Assembly (NCBI GenBank): GCA_018826295.1
Contig: JAHJZX010000065.1
Coordinates: 1 to 37,905, forward strand
Length of the DNA stretch: 37,905 nucleotides
Direction: 5' to 3'
From: Gammaproteobacteria bacterium
GTDB taxonomy: Bacteria; Pseudomonadota; Gammaproteobacteria; Enterobacterales; Alteromonadaceae
Positions 24,097 to 31,696 of this stretch are shown here, one piece after another. The notes under the pieces were generated by a model that ran no database searches, was not told where the DNA came from, and saw only the letters and a list, made by a program, of their open reading frames with translations. How positions within the stretch are numbered: position 1 is the stretch's first letter; every line of letters begins with the position of its first letter. The position numbers were made by a program, and so were the translations under genes.

Positions 24097-25023
24097 ATGA
24101 CGCAACACGTTCATCAGCCGCATTCACATGCATCGCACCAACATCCGCATGGCCACAACCATACGCCAGCTGAAAGCAGCAATATTGCGCTGGCGTTTTG
24201 GCTGAACTTTGGTTTTGCATTAATAGAGATAGTCGGCGGCATCTTGACTAACAGTGTGGCGATTATTGCCGATGCCATCCATGATCTGGGTGATAGCCTG
24301 GCGATAGCCTTTGCCTGGGTCGCTAGCAAGGTTGCGGCGAAACAACCCACTCAGCGTTACAGTTATGGTTACCGGCGTTGGTCTCTGCTCAGTGCGTTAA
24401 TCAGCGGTGTAATTTTGTTACTCGGCTCAGCCTGGGTGCTGTCTGAAGCTATACCCCGGTTATGGCAGCCACAATTGCCGCATACCGGAGGCATGTTTTT
24501 ACTGGCGTTGCTTGGTATAGCGGTAAATGGTGCTGCAGTTTTACGCTTACGCCGCGGCAAAACGCAAAATGAAAAAGTACTCAGCTGGCATTTACTTGAG
24601 GATGTATTAGGTTGGGTTGCTGTACTGCTGGGTTCTGTTCTGATGTATTTTACCGGCTGGGCCTGGCTTGATCCGGCACTGAGTATCGCTTTTACGCTGT
24701 TTATTTTGCTAAACGTGTTAAAAGCCTTACGCCAGACGTTAGCGCTGTTCTTGCAGGTGAGCCCGGATCTACAGCTACAACAACAAATCAGCAGCGAGTT
24801 AACCGGGCTGGATTTTGTCGAATCTATCCATCATCTGCATCTGTGGTCTCTTGATGGCGAGCAGCATGTGCTGACAATGCATGTTGAAATAGCCACGCCG
24901 GCCAATGCTGAGCGGCAATTGCATTTCAAACAACAAATAGCGGCAGTGTTGGCACCCTACAAATTAAGCCATACGACAATCGAATTTGAAATCAGCGGTG
25001 AGCACTGCCGTGACGGCAAATAA
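24097..25023 (+). CDS. Cation diffusion facilitator, zinc type
   Basis: 308 aa from ATG 24097 (a TTG three codons earlier is unlikely). The His-rich N-terminus (HVHQPHSHASHQHPHGHNH) is a metal-binding tail. Six membrane helices follow; the CDF metal site shows as HDLGD in helix 2 and HLLED in helix 5, both HxxxD, as in zinc exporters of the CzcD/ZnT group. The C-terminal ~85 residues are the cytosolic metal-sensing domain (FVESIHHLHLWSLDG). It should export Zn2+ (possibly Cd or Co) by proton exchange. Followed by a strong terminator. Confidence 0.9.
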   Translation: MTQHVHQPHSHASHQHPHGHNHTPAESSNIALAFWLNFGFALIEIVGGILTNSVAIIADAIHDLGDSLAIAFAWVASKVAAKQPTQRYSYGYRRWSLLSALISGVILLLGSAWVLSEAIPRLWQPQLPHTGGMFLLALLGIAVNGAAVLRLRRGKTQNEKVLSWHLLEDVLGWVAVLLGSVLMYFTGWAWLDPALSIAFTLFILLNVLKALRQTLALFLQVSPDLQLQQQISSELTGLDFVESIHHLHLWSLDGEQHVLTMHVEIATPANAERQLHFKQQIAAVLAPYKLSHTTIEFEISGEHCRDGK

Positions 25024-25046
25024 AAAGGCAGCCAGGCTGCCTTTTT
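25022..25046. terminator. Bidirectional rho-independent terminator
   Basis: Stem GGCAGC (25027-25032) / GCTGCC (25036-25041) with A5 before and T5 after, so it fits both the CDF gene (plus) and alaA (minus), which converge here. Confidence 0.85.
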
Positions 25047-25056
25047 CGCGGATAAT

Positions 25057-26271
25057 TTACTGGCTGTAACCGGGTAAAAACTGTGCCAGTTTGCCGATAG
25101 CCGCTTCCAGTTGTTCTTTATGTGGTAAGAACACGATGCGAAAGTGGTCTGGCTCCGGCCAGTTAAAGGCTCTGCCGTGCACCAGTAAGACTTTATGCTG
25201 GCGCAGAAAATCCAGCACAAACAGTTCATCATCTTTTATACGGAATTTCTTGCGGTCAATTTTTGGAAACAAATACATGGCACCATTGGGACGCATGCAA
25301 CTAATGCCGTCAATTTGCGTTACCAGTCGGTGAGCCAAATCCATTTGCTCATACAAGCGTCCGCCTGGCACCACCAGCTCGTTAATGCTCTGGTAACCGC
25401 CCAGCGCGGTTTGTACGGCGTGCTGACACGGCACATTGGCACATAGCCGCATTGACGCCAGCACGTTCAGGCCTTCAATATAATTGCGCGCCAGGTTTTT
25501 TGCGCCGGAAATAAATAACCAGCCAACACGAAAGCCGGCAATACGGTAGTTTTTTGACAAACCACCAAAGGTTAGCATGATCAAATCATCTGCCAGCGAC
25601 GCAGTGCTGACATGCTCAGTACCGTCGTACAGCACTTTGTCGTAAATTTCGTCGCTCAATACCACTAAGCGATGTTCACGGGCTACTTTTAACAACTCCA
25701 GTAAAAAGGCTTTGTCGTACACGGCGCCGGTAGGGTTATTCGGATTAATCAGCACAATGGCTTTGGTTTTTTTGGTAATTTTAGCCTTGATATCCGCCAG
25801 ATCCGGATACCAGTCTTGTTGCTCATCACAGCGATAGTGCAGGGCTTTGCCGCCGGCCAGATTAACCGCGGCTGTCCAAAGCGGATAGTCAGGTGAGGGC
25901 ACCAGTACTTCGTCGCCATTGTTCAGCAACGCCTGCAGTGACATCAGTATTAACTCAGACACGCCATTGCCAATATAAACATCGTCAGCGTCAGCACCCA
26001 AAATACCACGTTGCTGATAGTACTGCGCCACCGCTACCCGGGCAGGATAAATACCTTGCGAGTCAGTGTAACCCTGCGCAGTGGGCAGGTTATGGATCAC
26101 ATGCTTTAAAATTTCATCCGGGGCCTCAAAACCAAAAGGCGCCGGGTTGCCAATATTCAGTTTAAGAATACGGTGGCCTTCTTCTTCCATGCGCCGGGCT
26201 TCTTGTGCCACAGGGCCGCGGATGTCGTAACATACGCCGTCTAACTTTGATGAGCGCTCAATCGGTTTCAT
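25057..26271 (-). CDS. alaA: Alanine-synthesising glutamate-pyruvate aminotransferase
   Basis: 404 aa from ATG 26271 (AAGG 8 bases upstream), the same size as E. coli AlaA; a start 75 bases earlier would add a tail not seen in the family. PLP fold type I: NIGNPAPFGFEAPDEIL at the start, INPNNPTGAVY, SDEIYDKVLYDG, and the Schiff-base Lys in FGGLSKNYRIAGFRVGW. It moves the amino group from glutamate to pyruvate. It is transcribed towards the CDF gene and shares a terminator with it. Confidence 0.9.
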   Translation of the reverse strand: MKPIERSSKLDGVCYDIRGPVAQEARRMEEEGHRILKLNIGNPAPFGFEAPDEILKHVIHNLPTAQGYTDSQGIYPARVAVAQYYQQRGILGADADDVYIGNGVSELILMSLQALLNNGDEVLVPSPDYPLWTAAVNLAGGKALHYRCDEQQDWYPDLADIKAKITKKTKAIVLINPNNPTGAVYDKAFLLELLKVAREHRLVVLSDEIYDKVLYDGTEHVSTASLADDLIMLTFGGLSKNYRIAGFRVGWLFISGAKNLARNYIEGLNVLASMRLCANVPCQHAVQTALGGYQSINELVVPGGRLYEQMDLAHRLVTQIDGISCMRPNGAMYLFPKIDRKKFRIKDDELFVLDFLRQHKVLLVHGRAFNWPEPDHFRIVFLPHKEQLEAAIGKLAQFLPGYSQ

Positions 26272-26382
26272 AACAATGACCTTAAAACTCCACTTTCTAT
26301 ACGTCCGGACTGCTGAATAACCAAAGCTATACGGTGTCATACCCAAGGAGCGCTGGCAATGGGAAAGACCGGGCTAAATAGA

Positions 26383-26408
26383 AAAAAACTGCACTATTTC
26401 AGTTTTTC
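26383..26408. other. A/T-rich inverted repeat upstream of alaA
   Basis: GAAAAACTG (26383-26391) and CAGTTTTTC (26400-26408) with an 8-base gap, in the 242-base region between alaA and bax. It may be a leader structure or regulator site of alaA; no regulator can be named. The direct repeat GCAGTGCA occurs twice nearby (about 26470-26490). Confidence 0.35.
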
Positions 26409-26513
26409 ATCGTATAAAACTACGCTAGCAGGTAAAATGGCCACTTTATATTGTAATAAATTGGTTAGCAAAGCAGTGCATTATGCAGTGCAGTCGTAGC
26501 CTCAAGGTGATAG

Positions 26514-27377
26514 ATGTTTTTAAATAGATTGATAATACTGTTGTTTTGGCTGGCCGTAGTGGCGGCGGCAGTCAGCCCTTTTACTGAGCTTGAGCCGGTA
26601 AAACAGCTGGACTCGCTGGAGGATTGGCAAAAGCCAAACCGTTTGACGGCGCTCAGCGCTGCCGATCAGAAAAAGGTATTAGCCCGGCTGGCGTATACGC
26701 AACCTGCGGTGGTATTTAAGCCCTTGCCGGATTTTAATGTCATCAGCAATATCACCGATAGAAAACGGGCATTTTTCAATTATTTGCGGCCTTATGTGAA
26801 GCGTGAAAATGCCCGTTTGCGTTCGTTGCGTGAGCAATTACTCGATATACAACAAAAAAAGCAAAAACGTATGCGGATTTCACTGGAGGAATATGCCTTC
26901 CTGTACAGTTTGTACGATGAATTTCGTATGGATGTGGCCGAAACCGATCAAACTATGCTGCAGGAGTTGTTAAAGCGGGTAGATATAATACCGGATACCC
27001 TGGTACTGATGCAGGCTGCCAATGAATCAGCCTGGGGCACCAGCCGCTTTGCCGTCGAAGGCTATAACTTTTTTGGCCAGTGGTGTTTTCGCGAAGGCTG
27101 TGGCCTGGTACCGCAATCCAGAACTGAAGGACACAACCATGAGGTTGCCAAATTCAGCAGCCCGGGGGCAAGTATAAAAAGTTATTTTTATAACCTGAAC
27201 ACCTTTCATACCTACGACACACTGCGCACTATCAGAGCCAGGTTGCGCAGCGAAGGTAAGCCGGTACGAGGCGAAGCGTTAGCCGCAGGCCTTGGTGCCT
27301 ATTCAGAACGTGGGCACGAGTATATTGCTGAAATCAGCGGCATGATCCGTTTTAACCGCAAGCTGCTGGAAGAATAA
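26514..27377 (+). CDS. Bax-like glucosaminidase-domain protein
   Basis: 287 aa with an N-terminal hydrophobic segment (LIILLFWLAVVAAAV) acting as signal or anchor, so it works in the periplasm. The C-terminal half is a glucosaminidase domain of the FlgJ/Bax type: VLMQAANESAWGTSRFAVEG holds the expected catalytic Glu, then NFFGQWCF and SIKSYFYNLNTF. Bax proteins of gammaproteobacteria have this size and layout; a role in peptidoglycan turnover is inferred. AAGGTG precedes ATG 26514. The next gene starts one base after the stop. Confidence 0.85.
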   Translation: MFLNRLIILLFWLAVVAAAVSPFTELEPVKQLDSLEDWQKPNRLTALSAADQKKVLARLAYTQPAVVFKPLPDFNVISNITDRKRAFFNYLRPYVKRENARLRSLREQLLDIQQKKQKRMRISLEEYAFLYSLYDEFRMDVAETDQTMLQELLKRVDIIPDTLVLMQAANESAWGTSRFAVEGYNFFGQWCFREGCGLVPQSRTEGHNHEVAKFSSPGASIKSYFYNLNTFHTYDTLRTIRARLRSEGKPVRGEALAAGLGAYSERGHEYIAEISGMIRFNRKLLEE

Positions 27378-27378
27378 T

Positions 27379-28023
27379 ATGCGATCTTTGTTGATGCTGC
27401 TTACACTGCTGGCAATGCCGGCCTATGCGGACTTGCAGCTGCACTATAACGGCTTCTATGGCCGGATGAAAAAACTACAGCAACCCGAATACAGTGATAT
27501 AACGCTGGCTTTTGCTTTAATTGGTGAGCGTAGCGGCCAACCTTGCCGCTTTTATAGCCTTAAATTGCTAAGTGATCAGCATGATATCAGCCTCGATACT
27601 GCCGGCAACGGCGAAATCAGTCTGCCGTATGATGAAGCGTTAAAGAACAGCAATGCGCTACTGCAGGTGTATCAGGCAGACAATGCAGAGCCCTGTCAGG
27701 TGCAGTTTCGACTGCGTTCGCGGATGCGTCTGCCAATGACGTTAGACTATGCCACTCTGGCACATTACCAACAGCAGTTTGATGTATTGCTGGATGATAT
27801 GGCGGGCCTGGGTAAATACTGGTTGCCTGAGGTAGCTGGCGTTATTGTCCAGCTGGCTGATGATGATACGCCGACCTTAGATCCGGAGGCTAAACGCATG
27901 ACAGTGTGTGAAAAAGATCGCTGTGAAATTAGGCTTGATGATGCAGCTGCAATGTCAGGACACTGGCAGTTTAGCCGCAGGCCTTTGTACTTGCTGCCGC
28001 TGATAAACAATGGCACGCTCTAA
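27379..28023 (+). CDS. DUF2987 periplasmic protein
   Basis: 214 aa with a signal peptide (MRSLLMLLTLLAMPAYA, cut before DLQ). Mature part: LQLHYNGFYGRMKKLQQPEY, GEISLPYDEALKNSNALLQV, and an end with KRMTVCEKDRCEIRLD. This pattern fits the DUF2987 family found in Shewanella and relatives, of unknown role. It is cotranscribed with the Bax-like gene (one-base gap), which hints at an envelope function. Confidence 0.72.
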   Translation: MRSLLMLLTLLAMPAYADLQLHYNGFYGRMKKLQQPEYSDITLAFALIGERSGQPCRFYSLKLLSDQHDISLDTAGNGEISLPYDEALKNSNALLQVYQADNAEPCQVQFRLRSRMRLPMTLDYATLAHYQQQFDVLLDDMAGLGKYWLPEVAGVIVQLADDDTPTLDPEAKRMTVCEKDRCEIRLDDAAAMSGHWQFSRRPLYLLPLINNGTL

Positions 28024-28036
28024 GGCAGTGCCATTG
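28008..28036. terminator. Possible terminator hairpin between convergent genes
   Basis: CAATGGCAC (28008-28016) and GTGCCATTG (28028-28036), a perfect 9-bp stem with an 11-base loop that includes the stop codon of the DUF2987 gene. No U run. The convergent ttcA ends 12 bases later. Confidence 0.4.
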
Positions 28037-28047
28037 TCGTAATCCGC

Positions 28048-28968
28048 TTAACTCAATGCAATAATTTGTACCGGGCTATCGGCTTCATGAGTGTCTTCTG
28101 TATCAAGGCCCACCGGTACTGCCGGTACCGACTCTTTATCAAAAGCGGTATCGCGTTCAGTCAGTTCGGTGTCTTTAGTCAGTGCAGCAAAATTAAACAG
28201 GGCTTTATCTGCCATATGTGACGGCACTATGTTTTGCATAGCCTGAAACATGGTTTCAATCCGGCCTGGAAAACGTTTATCCCAATCCTGCAGCATCTCT
28301 TTTACCACCTGACGTTGCAAACCGTCCTGTGAGCCGCACAGATTACAAGGGATGATTGGAAATTCGCGCGCAACAGAGTATTTTTCAATATCTTTTTCTT
28401 TGCAGTATGCCAAAGGTCGGATAACGATATGCTCGCCATTGTCGCTTACCAGCTTAGGTGGCATTGATTTCATCTTACCGCCGTAAAACATGTTCAAAAA
28501 CAGTGTTTCGAGCATGTCATCGCGATGATGACCCAAAGCAATTTTAGTCGCGCCCAGCTCTTTAGCCGTACGGTATAAAATGCCACGGCGCAGACGCGAA
28601 CACAGCGAGCAGGTGGTTTTGCCCTCAGGAATTTTTTCTTTCACAATCGAATAGGTGTCTTCGGTAACGATTTGAAAATCTACCCCTATGCTACTCAGAT
28701 AAGCCGGCAGTACATCGGCCGGAAAGCCTGGCTGCTTTTGATCCAGATTTACCGCTACCAGAGAAAAGTTAACCGGTGCAGATTGCTGTAAGTTCAGCAA
28801 AATATCCAGCAGGGTATAAGAGTCTTTACCACCGGATAAACACACCATCACCTTGTCGCCTTCTTCAATCATATTGAAATCGGCTATCGCTTGTCCGACA
28901 CCACGGCGCAGACGTTTATGCAGTTTATTCAGATTATATTGAGCTTTGGCTTGGGCGGCGTGCGTCAT
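28048..28968 (-). CDS. ttcA: tRNA 2-thiocytidine(32) synthetase
   Basis: 306 aa from ATG 28968 (a GTG four codons earlier is less likely). It thiolates C32 of certain tRNAs using ATP and a [4Fe-4S] cluster. Visible: the PP-loop SGGKDS (45-50), Cys pair CSLC (120-123), GHHRDD, and the later CNLC (208-211) that supplies the other cluster ligand. Length and motif order match E. coli TtcA. Its oxygen-labile cluster suits the nearby fnr/cbb3 genes, and uspE-ttcA next to fnr is a common order in this group. Confidence 0.93.
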   Translation of the reverse strand: MTHAAQAKAQYNLNKLHKRLRRGVGQAIADFNMIEEGDKVMVCLSGGKDSYTLLDILLNLQQSAPVNFSLVAVNLDQKQPGFPADVLPAYLSSIGVDFQIVTEDTYSIVKEKIPEGKTTCSLCSRLRRGILYRTAKELGATKIALGHHRDDMLETLFLNMFYGGKMKSMPPKLVSDNGEHIVIRPLAYCKEKDIEKYSVAREFPIIPCNLCGSQDGLQRQVVKEMLQDWDKRFPGRIETMFQAMQNIVPSHMADKALFNFAALTKDTELTERDTAFDKESVPAVPVGLDTEDTHEADSPVQIIALS

Positions 28969-29045
28969 AACAGTTACCACTGATAAAAATGGCGCACATT
29001 ATAGCCAAGTGCGCCGCAATACCAAAGCCGGCAACGCAGCAAAAC

Positions 29046-29978
29046 TCAGTTTTTCTGCATCGGGCAGACAAAGTCATCTGGTTTCATTGCCAGTACATCG
29101 CAATCCAGCCTATCTATTACATGTTCAGCGGTATTACCTATGATGGCGGCTGACAGACCGGTGCGACCGATAGTACCGATGACAACCATTTCGGCATCCA
29201 GCTGTTGGGCCAGTTGTGGGATCACATCTTCAGGCATACCTTCAAGTACATGGCACTGCGCAGTGTCGATATCGTGTTGTTTGGCCAGAGCTGTAACAGC
29301 ATCAGTGTGATGCGCTTTCATCGTGCTGTTGTATTCCTGCGGATTAAACTCCGGGATCTCGATTGCAATATTAACCGGTGTGCCGGGGAAGGCGTTCACC
29401 AGATGAGGACTGGCCTGCAGCATAGCGGCCATCTTTTGTGCCTGGGTTATTACGCGTTGATTTAAAGATTGATGTTGTTGCTGTTGGCTGCCAGCATTTA
29501 CCGCTGCAATAATGTTACCGCCTTGTGGCCAGTCGTGATCTTTTACCAGCAGCACCGGGCAGGGGCATTTGCGTAGTATGTGCCAGTCGGTTGGGGTGAA
29601 AATCATCGATTTGAGCACATCATGATCATGAGTGCCTTTAATCACCAGATCATAACCATCTTCCAGCACCGCCAGTACTACCGCTTCAAATGGCCTGTTG
29701 TGCCACACGACCTTAACGTCAATATTTATACCGCCTGCGCGCGGTGCCGCCAGGTAATCGCTAAGCCAGAGCTCCCGGTCTTTAATAACGGCCTGGCGCA
29801 TAGATTCACGCTCTTCGCCGGACAGCATGGTGGTCATTTCATAGGAAAAGTCATACACCGAGACAAAAGCGGTGACTTTACAAGGTTGCAAGCGTGCCAG
29901 TTGCACAGCACGGTTTAGCGCTTTTTGCTGTTCAGCGCTGGGATCGATGACCACCAGAATGTGATTAAATTCAGACAT
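29046..29978 (-). CDS. uspE: Universal stress protein E
   Basis: 310 aa, two tandem Usp domains of ~150 residues, as in UspE. Domain 1 starts FNHILVVIDPSAEQQKAL and ends with GTHDHDVLKSMIF; domain 2 ends with VIGTIGRTGLSAAIIGNTAE, the G-2x-G-9x-G type ATP-binding loop. ATG 29978 has GGAG 7 bases upstream; the longer start is not needed. It is downstream of fnr on the same strand and has an FNR-like site before it. Confidence 0.9.
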   Translation of the reverse strand: MSEFNHILVVIDPSAEQQKALNRAVQLARLQPCKVTAFVSVYDFSYEMTTMLSGEERESMRQAVIKDRELWLSDYLAAPRAGGINIDVKVVWHNRPFEAVVLAVLEDGYDLVIKGTHDHDVLKSMIFTPTDWHILRKCPCPVLLVKDHDWPQGGNIIAAVNAGSQQQQHQSLNQRVITQAQKMAAMLQASPHLVNAFPGTPVNIAIEIPEFNPQEYNSTMKAHHTDAVTALAKQHDIDTAQCHVLEGMPEDVIPQLAQQLDAEMVVIGTIGRTGLSAAIIGNTAEHVIDRLDCDVLAMKPDDFVCPMQKN

Positions 29979-30045
29979 AACAGGCTCCACTGCAATCAAA
30001 TTTAGTTAAGTGTAGCTAAACTAGCCTGATTTGCTTTACCAGAAC

Positions 30046-30059
30046 CTGATGCAGGTCAA
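30046..30059 (-). promoter_or_regulatory. Possible FNR binding site upstream of uspE
   Basis: On the minus strand: TTGAC-CTGC-ATCAG, two mismatches from the FNR consensus TTGAT-N4-ATCAA. A weak -10 (TAGTTT, minus strand 30023-30018) would put it near -41.5, the usual activating position. Confidence 0.45.
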
Positions 30060-30081
30060 ATGGAGCCTAAACTAGCGGAAT

Positions 30082-30795
30082 TTAACAGTGCGCGGTTAGG
30101 GCGGCCAGTTTACTCAGTGCCGGCGCATCACGCAGTGTGATAAGTTTGCCGTCAACGCCAATAAGCTGCTCTTTATCCATCTTGCTTAACAGGCGACTGA
30201 TAGTTTCTACCGTTAAGCCCAGATAATTACCAATATCACTGCGGGTCATGGTAAGACGAAATTCGCTGGCAGAGAAACCCCGGCTGGCGTAACGTTGGGC
30301 CAGCTGCGATAAAAAGGTTGCCAGCTTTTGCTCGGCGGTTTTGCGGTTTAATAACAGCATCATTTGTTGATCGGCCTGAATATCCTGGCTCATCAGTCGC
30401 ATCATCTGTTGGCGCAAGCGCGGCAGCTGATCGAGCAACGTGTCCAGATTTGGCAGTGGAATTTCACACACCATGGCCGTTTCCAGCGCTTCAGCATAGC
30501 TTGGATGTTGCTGGCTATTTAAGCCGTCGAAACCGACGATATCGCCCGGCAAATGAAAGCCGGTAATTTGCTGCTCACCTTGCTCGGTTAAGGTGAAGGT
30601 TTTGAAAGAACCGGTGCGGATAGCAAACAGCGATTTTTGCGCATGGCCTGCTTCAAACAGCATATCGCCTTTATGCAATGGCCGCTTACGCTGAATAATA
30701 TCGTCCAGCCGGGTCATTTCGCTGTCGTTTAAAGAAAAGGGCAGGCAAAGTTGACTAAAGCCGCAATCCTGACAGTTTATTGCTGAGCGTTGCAT
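30082..30795 (-). CDS. fnr: Oxygen-sensing transcriptional regulator Fnr
   Basis: 237 aa from ATG 30795 (AAGGA 7 bases upstream; the GTG five codons earlier has none). The [4Fe-4S] ligands are Cys8, Cys11, Cys17 and Cys110; the 93-residue gap between the last two equals that of E. coli FNR (Cys29-Cys122). The cNMP-like sensor domain ([18 protein letters not shown]) is followed by a Crp-type HTH with VETISRLL, whose E-S-R residues read the TTGAT half-site. It switches anaerobic and microaerobic genes, likely including the adjacent cco genes. Confidence 0.95.
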   Translation of the reverse strand: MQRSAINCQDCGFSQLCLPFSLNDSEMTRLDDIIQRKRPLHKGDMLFEAGHAQKSLFAIRTGSFKTFTLTEQGEQQITGFHLPGDIVGFDGLNSQQHPSYAEALETAMVCEIPLPNLDTLLDQLPRLRQQMMRLMSQDIQADQQMMLLLNRKTAEQKLATFLSQLAQRYASRGFSASEFRLTMTRSDIGNYLGLTVETISRLLSKMDKEQLIGVDGKLITLRDAPALSKLAALTAHC

Positions 30796-30839
30796 ATCAA
30801 TGTCCTTCACTTTTCTCTGAAATACCGACAGGCGCTAGC

Positions 30840-31511
30840 TTAAAAAACCAACCGGCGTATAGCAAGCCAAATCGTATAAATGGCATAAATAGCTAATAAT
30901 AAAGCCGCACTGTAACGGAATACGGCATGGTTTTTTAGTTTTAGCAACAGTGTTGCCGCAGAGCCGGTTAGCAGTATGGCTGGTAAGGTACCCACACCGA
31001 AGCTCAGCATTAACAGTGCTCCCATACCGGCGCTGCCGCTGGCCAGACTCCAGCCCAGAGTACTGTAGACCAGGCCACAGGGCAAAGCGCCCCAGCACAA
31101 ACCATAAGCATAGGCCTTAGCTGCGCTGTTAAGTGGCAACAAACCTTGCGCTACAGGTTGCACCCTGCGCCAGATATGCTGGCCCAGTTTTTCTAATACC
31201 AGCAAACCAAACCACAGCCGGCTGATATATAGCGCCATCATTAACAGTAAAACGCCTGCCAGCAAGCGTAACCACAGTAACGATGCGCCGGCAAGCTGCA
31301 TAGCGCTGGCACCAAAATAGCCAACAGCAGCACCAAACAAGGCATAGCTGCTTAACCGACCGGCACTGAGAAGCAGTTGCAGCACTACTTTATGCCGGGC
31401 TGATCCCGACATGCTAAGTTGTAAAGCACCGGCAATACCACCACACATTACCAGACAATGGCTGCTGCCCAGTAAACCGATCAACAGTGCCGCAGCCAGC
31501 TCAGCGTTCAC
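30840..31511 (-). CDS. TauE/SafE-like (DsbD_2-type) membrane protein of the cco cluster
   Basis: 223 aa, six or so membrane helices. The N-terminus GLLGSSHCLVMCGGIAGAL and the middle LCWGALPCGLVYSTLGW carry paired Cys motifs (HCLVMCGG and PCG) that are typical of this family found after ccoS. The role is thought to be copper handling or redox support for cbb3 oxidase assembly; not proven. The start overlaps the end of ccoS by four bases, so it is the last gene of the assembly operon. Confidence 0.82.
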   Translation of the reverse strand: MNAELAAALLIGLLGSSHCLVMCGGIAGALQLSMSGSARHKVVLQLLLSAGRLSSYALFGAAVGYFGASAMQLAGASLLWLRLLAGVLLLMMALYISRLWFGLLVLEKLGQHIWRRVQPVAQGLLPLNSAAKAYAYGLCWGALPCGLVYSTLGWSLASGSAGMGALLMLSFGVGTLPAILLTGSAATLLLKLKNHAVFRYSAALLLAIYAIYTIWLAIRRLVF

Positions 31512-31696
31512 TGCTGTGCCTTATCGTCGGCTGATTTTTGCTGTGATGTTGTTTGCTTAGTATCATCAAATAAGATGCTGAAGCCTTCTTTGTCCAAATC
31601 TTCAAATTGTTTGCTGCGCACTGCCCAGAAAAATACTGCCAGACCTATCATCACAAACAGGATTGCTATCGGGATTAATACGTAAATCACACTCAT
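31508..31696 (-). CDS. ccoS: cbb3-type oxidase assembly protein CcoS
   Basis: 62 aa, one N-terminal membrane helix (VLIPIAILFVMIGLAVFFWAV) then the CcoS signature residues FEDLDKEGFSILFDD. CcoS is needed to insert copper and heme into CcoN. It overlaps ccoI by four bases at its start and the TauE-like gene by four bases at its end. Confidence 0.92.
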   Translation of the reverse strand: MSVIYVLIPIAILFVMIGLAVFFWAVRSKQFEDLDKEGFSILFDDTKQTTSQQKSADDKAQQ

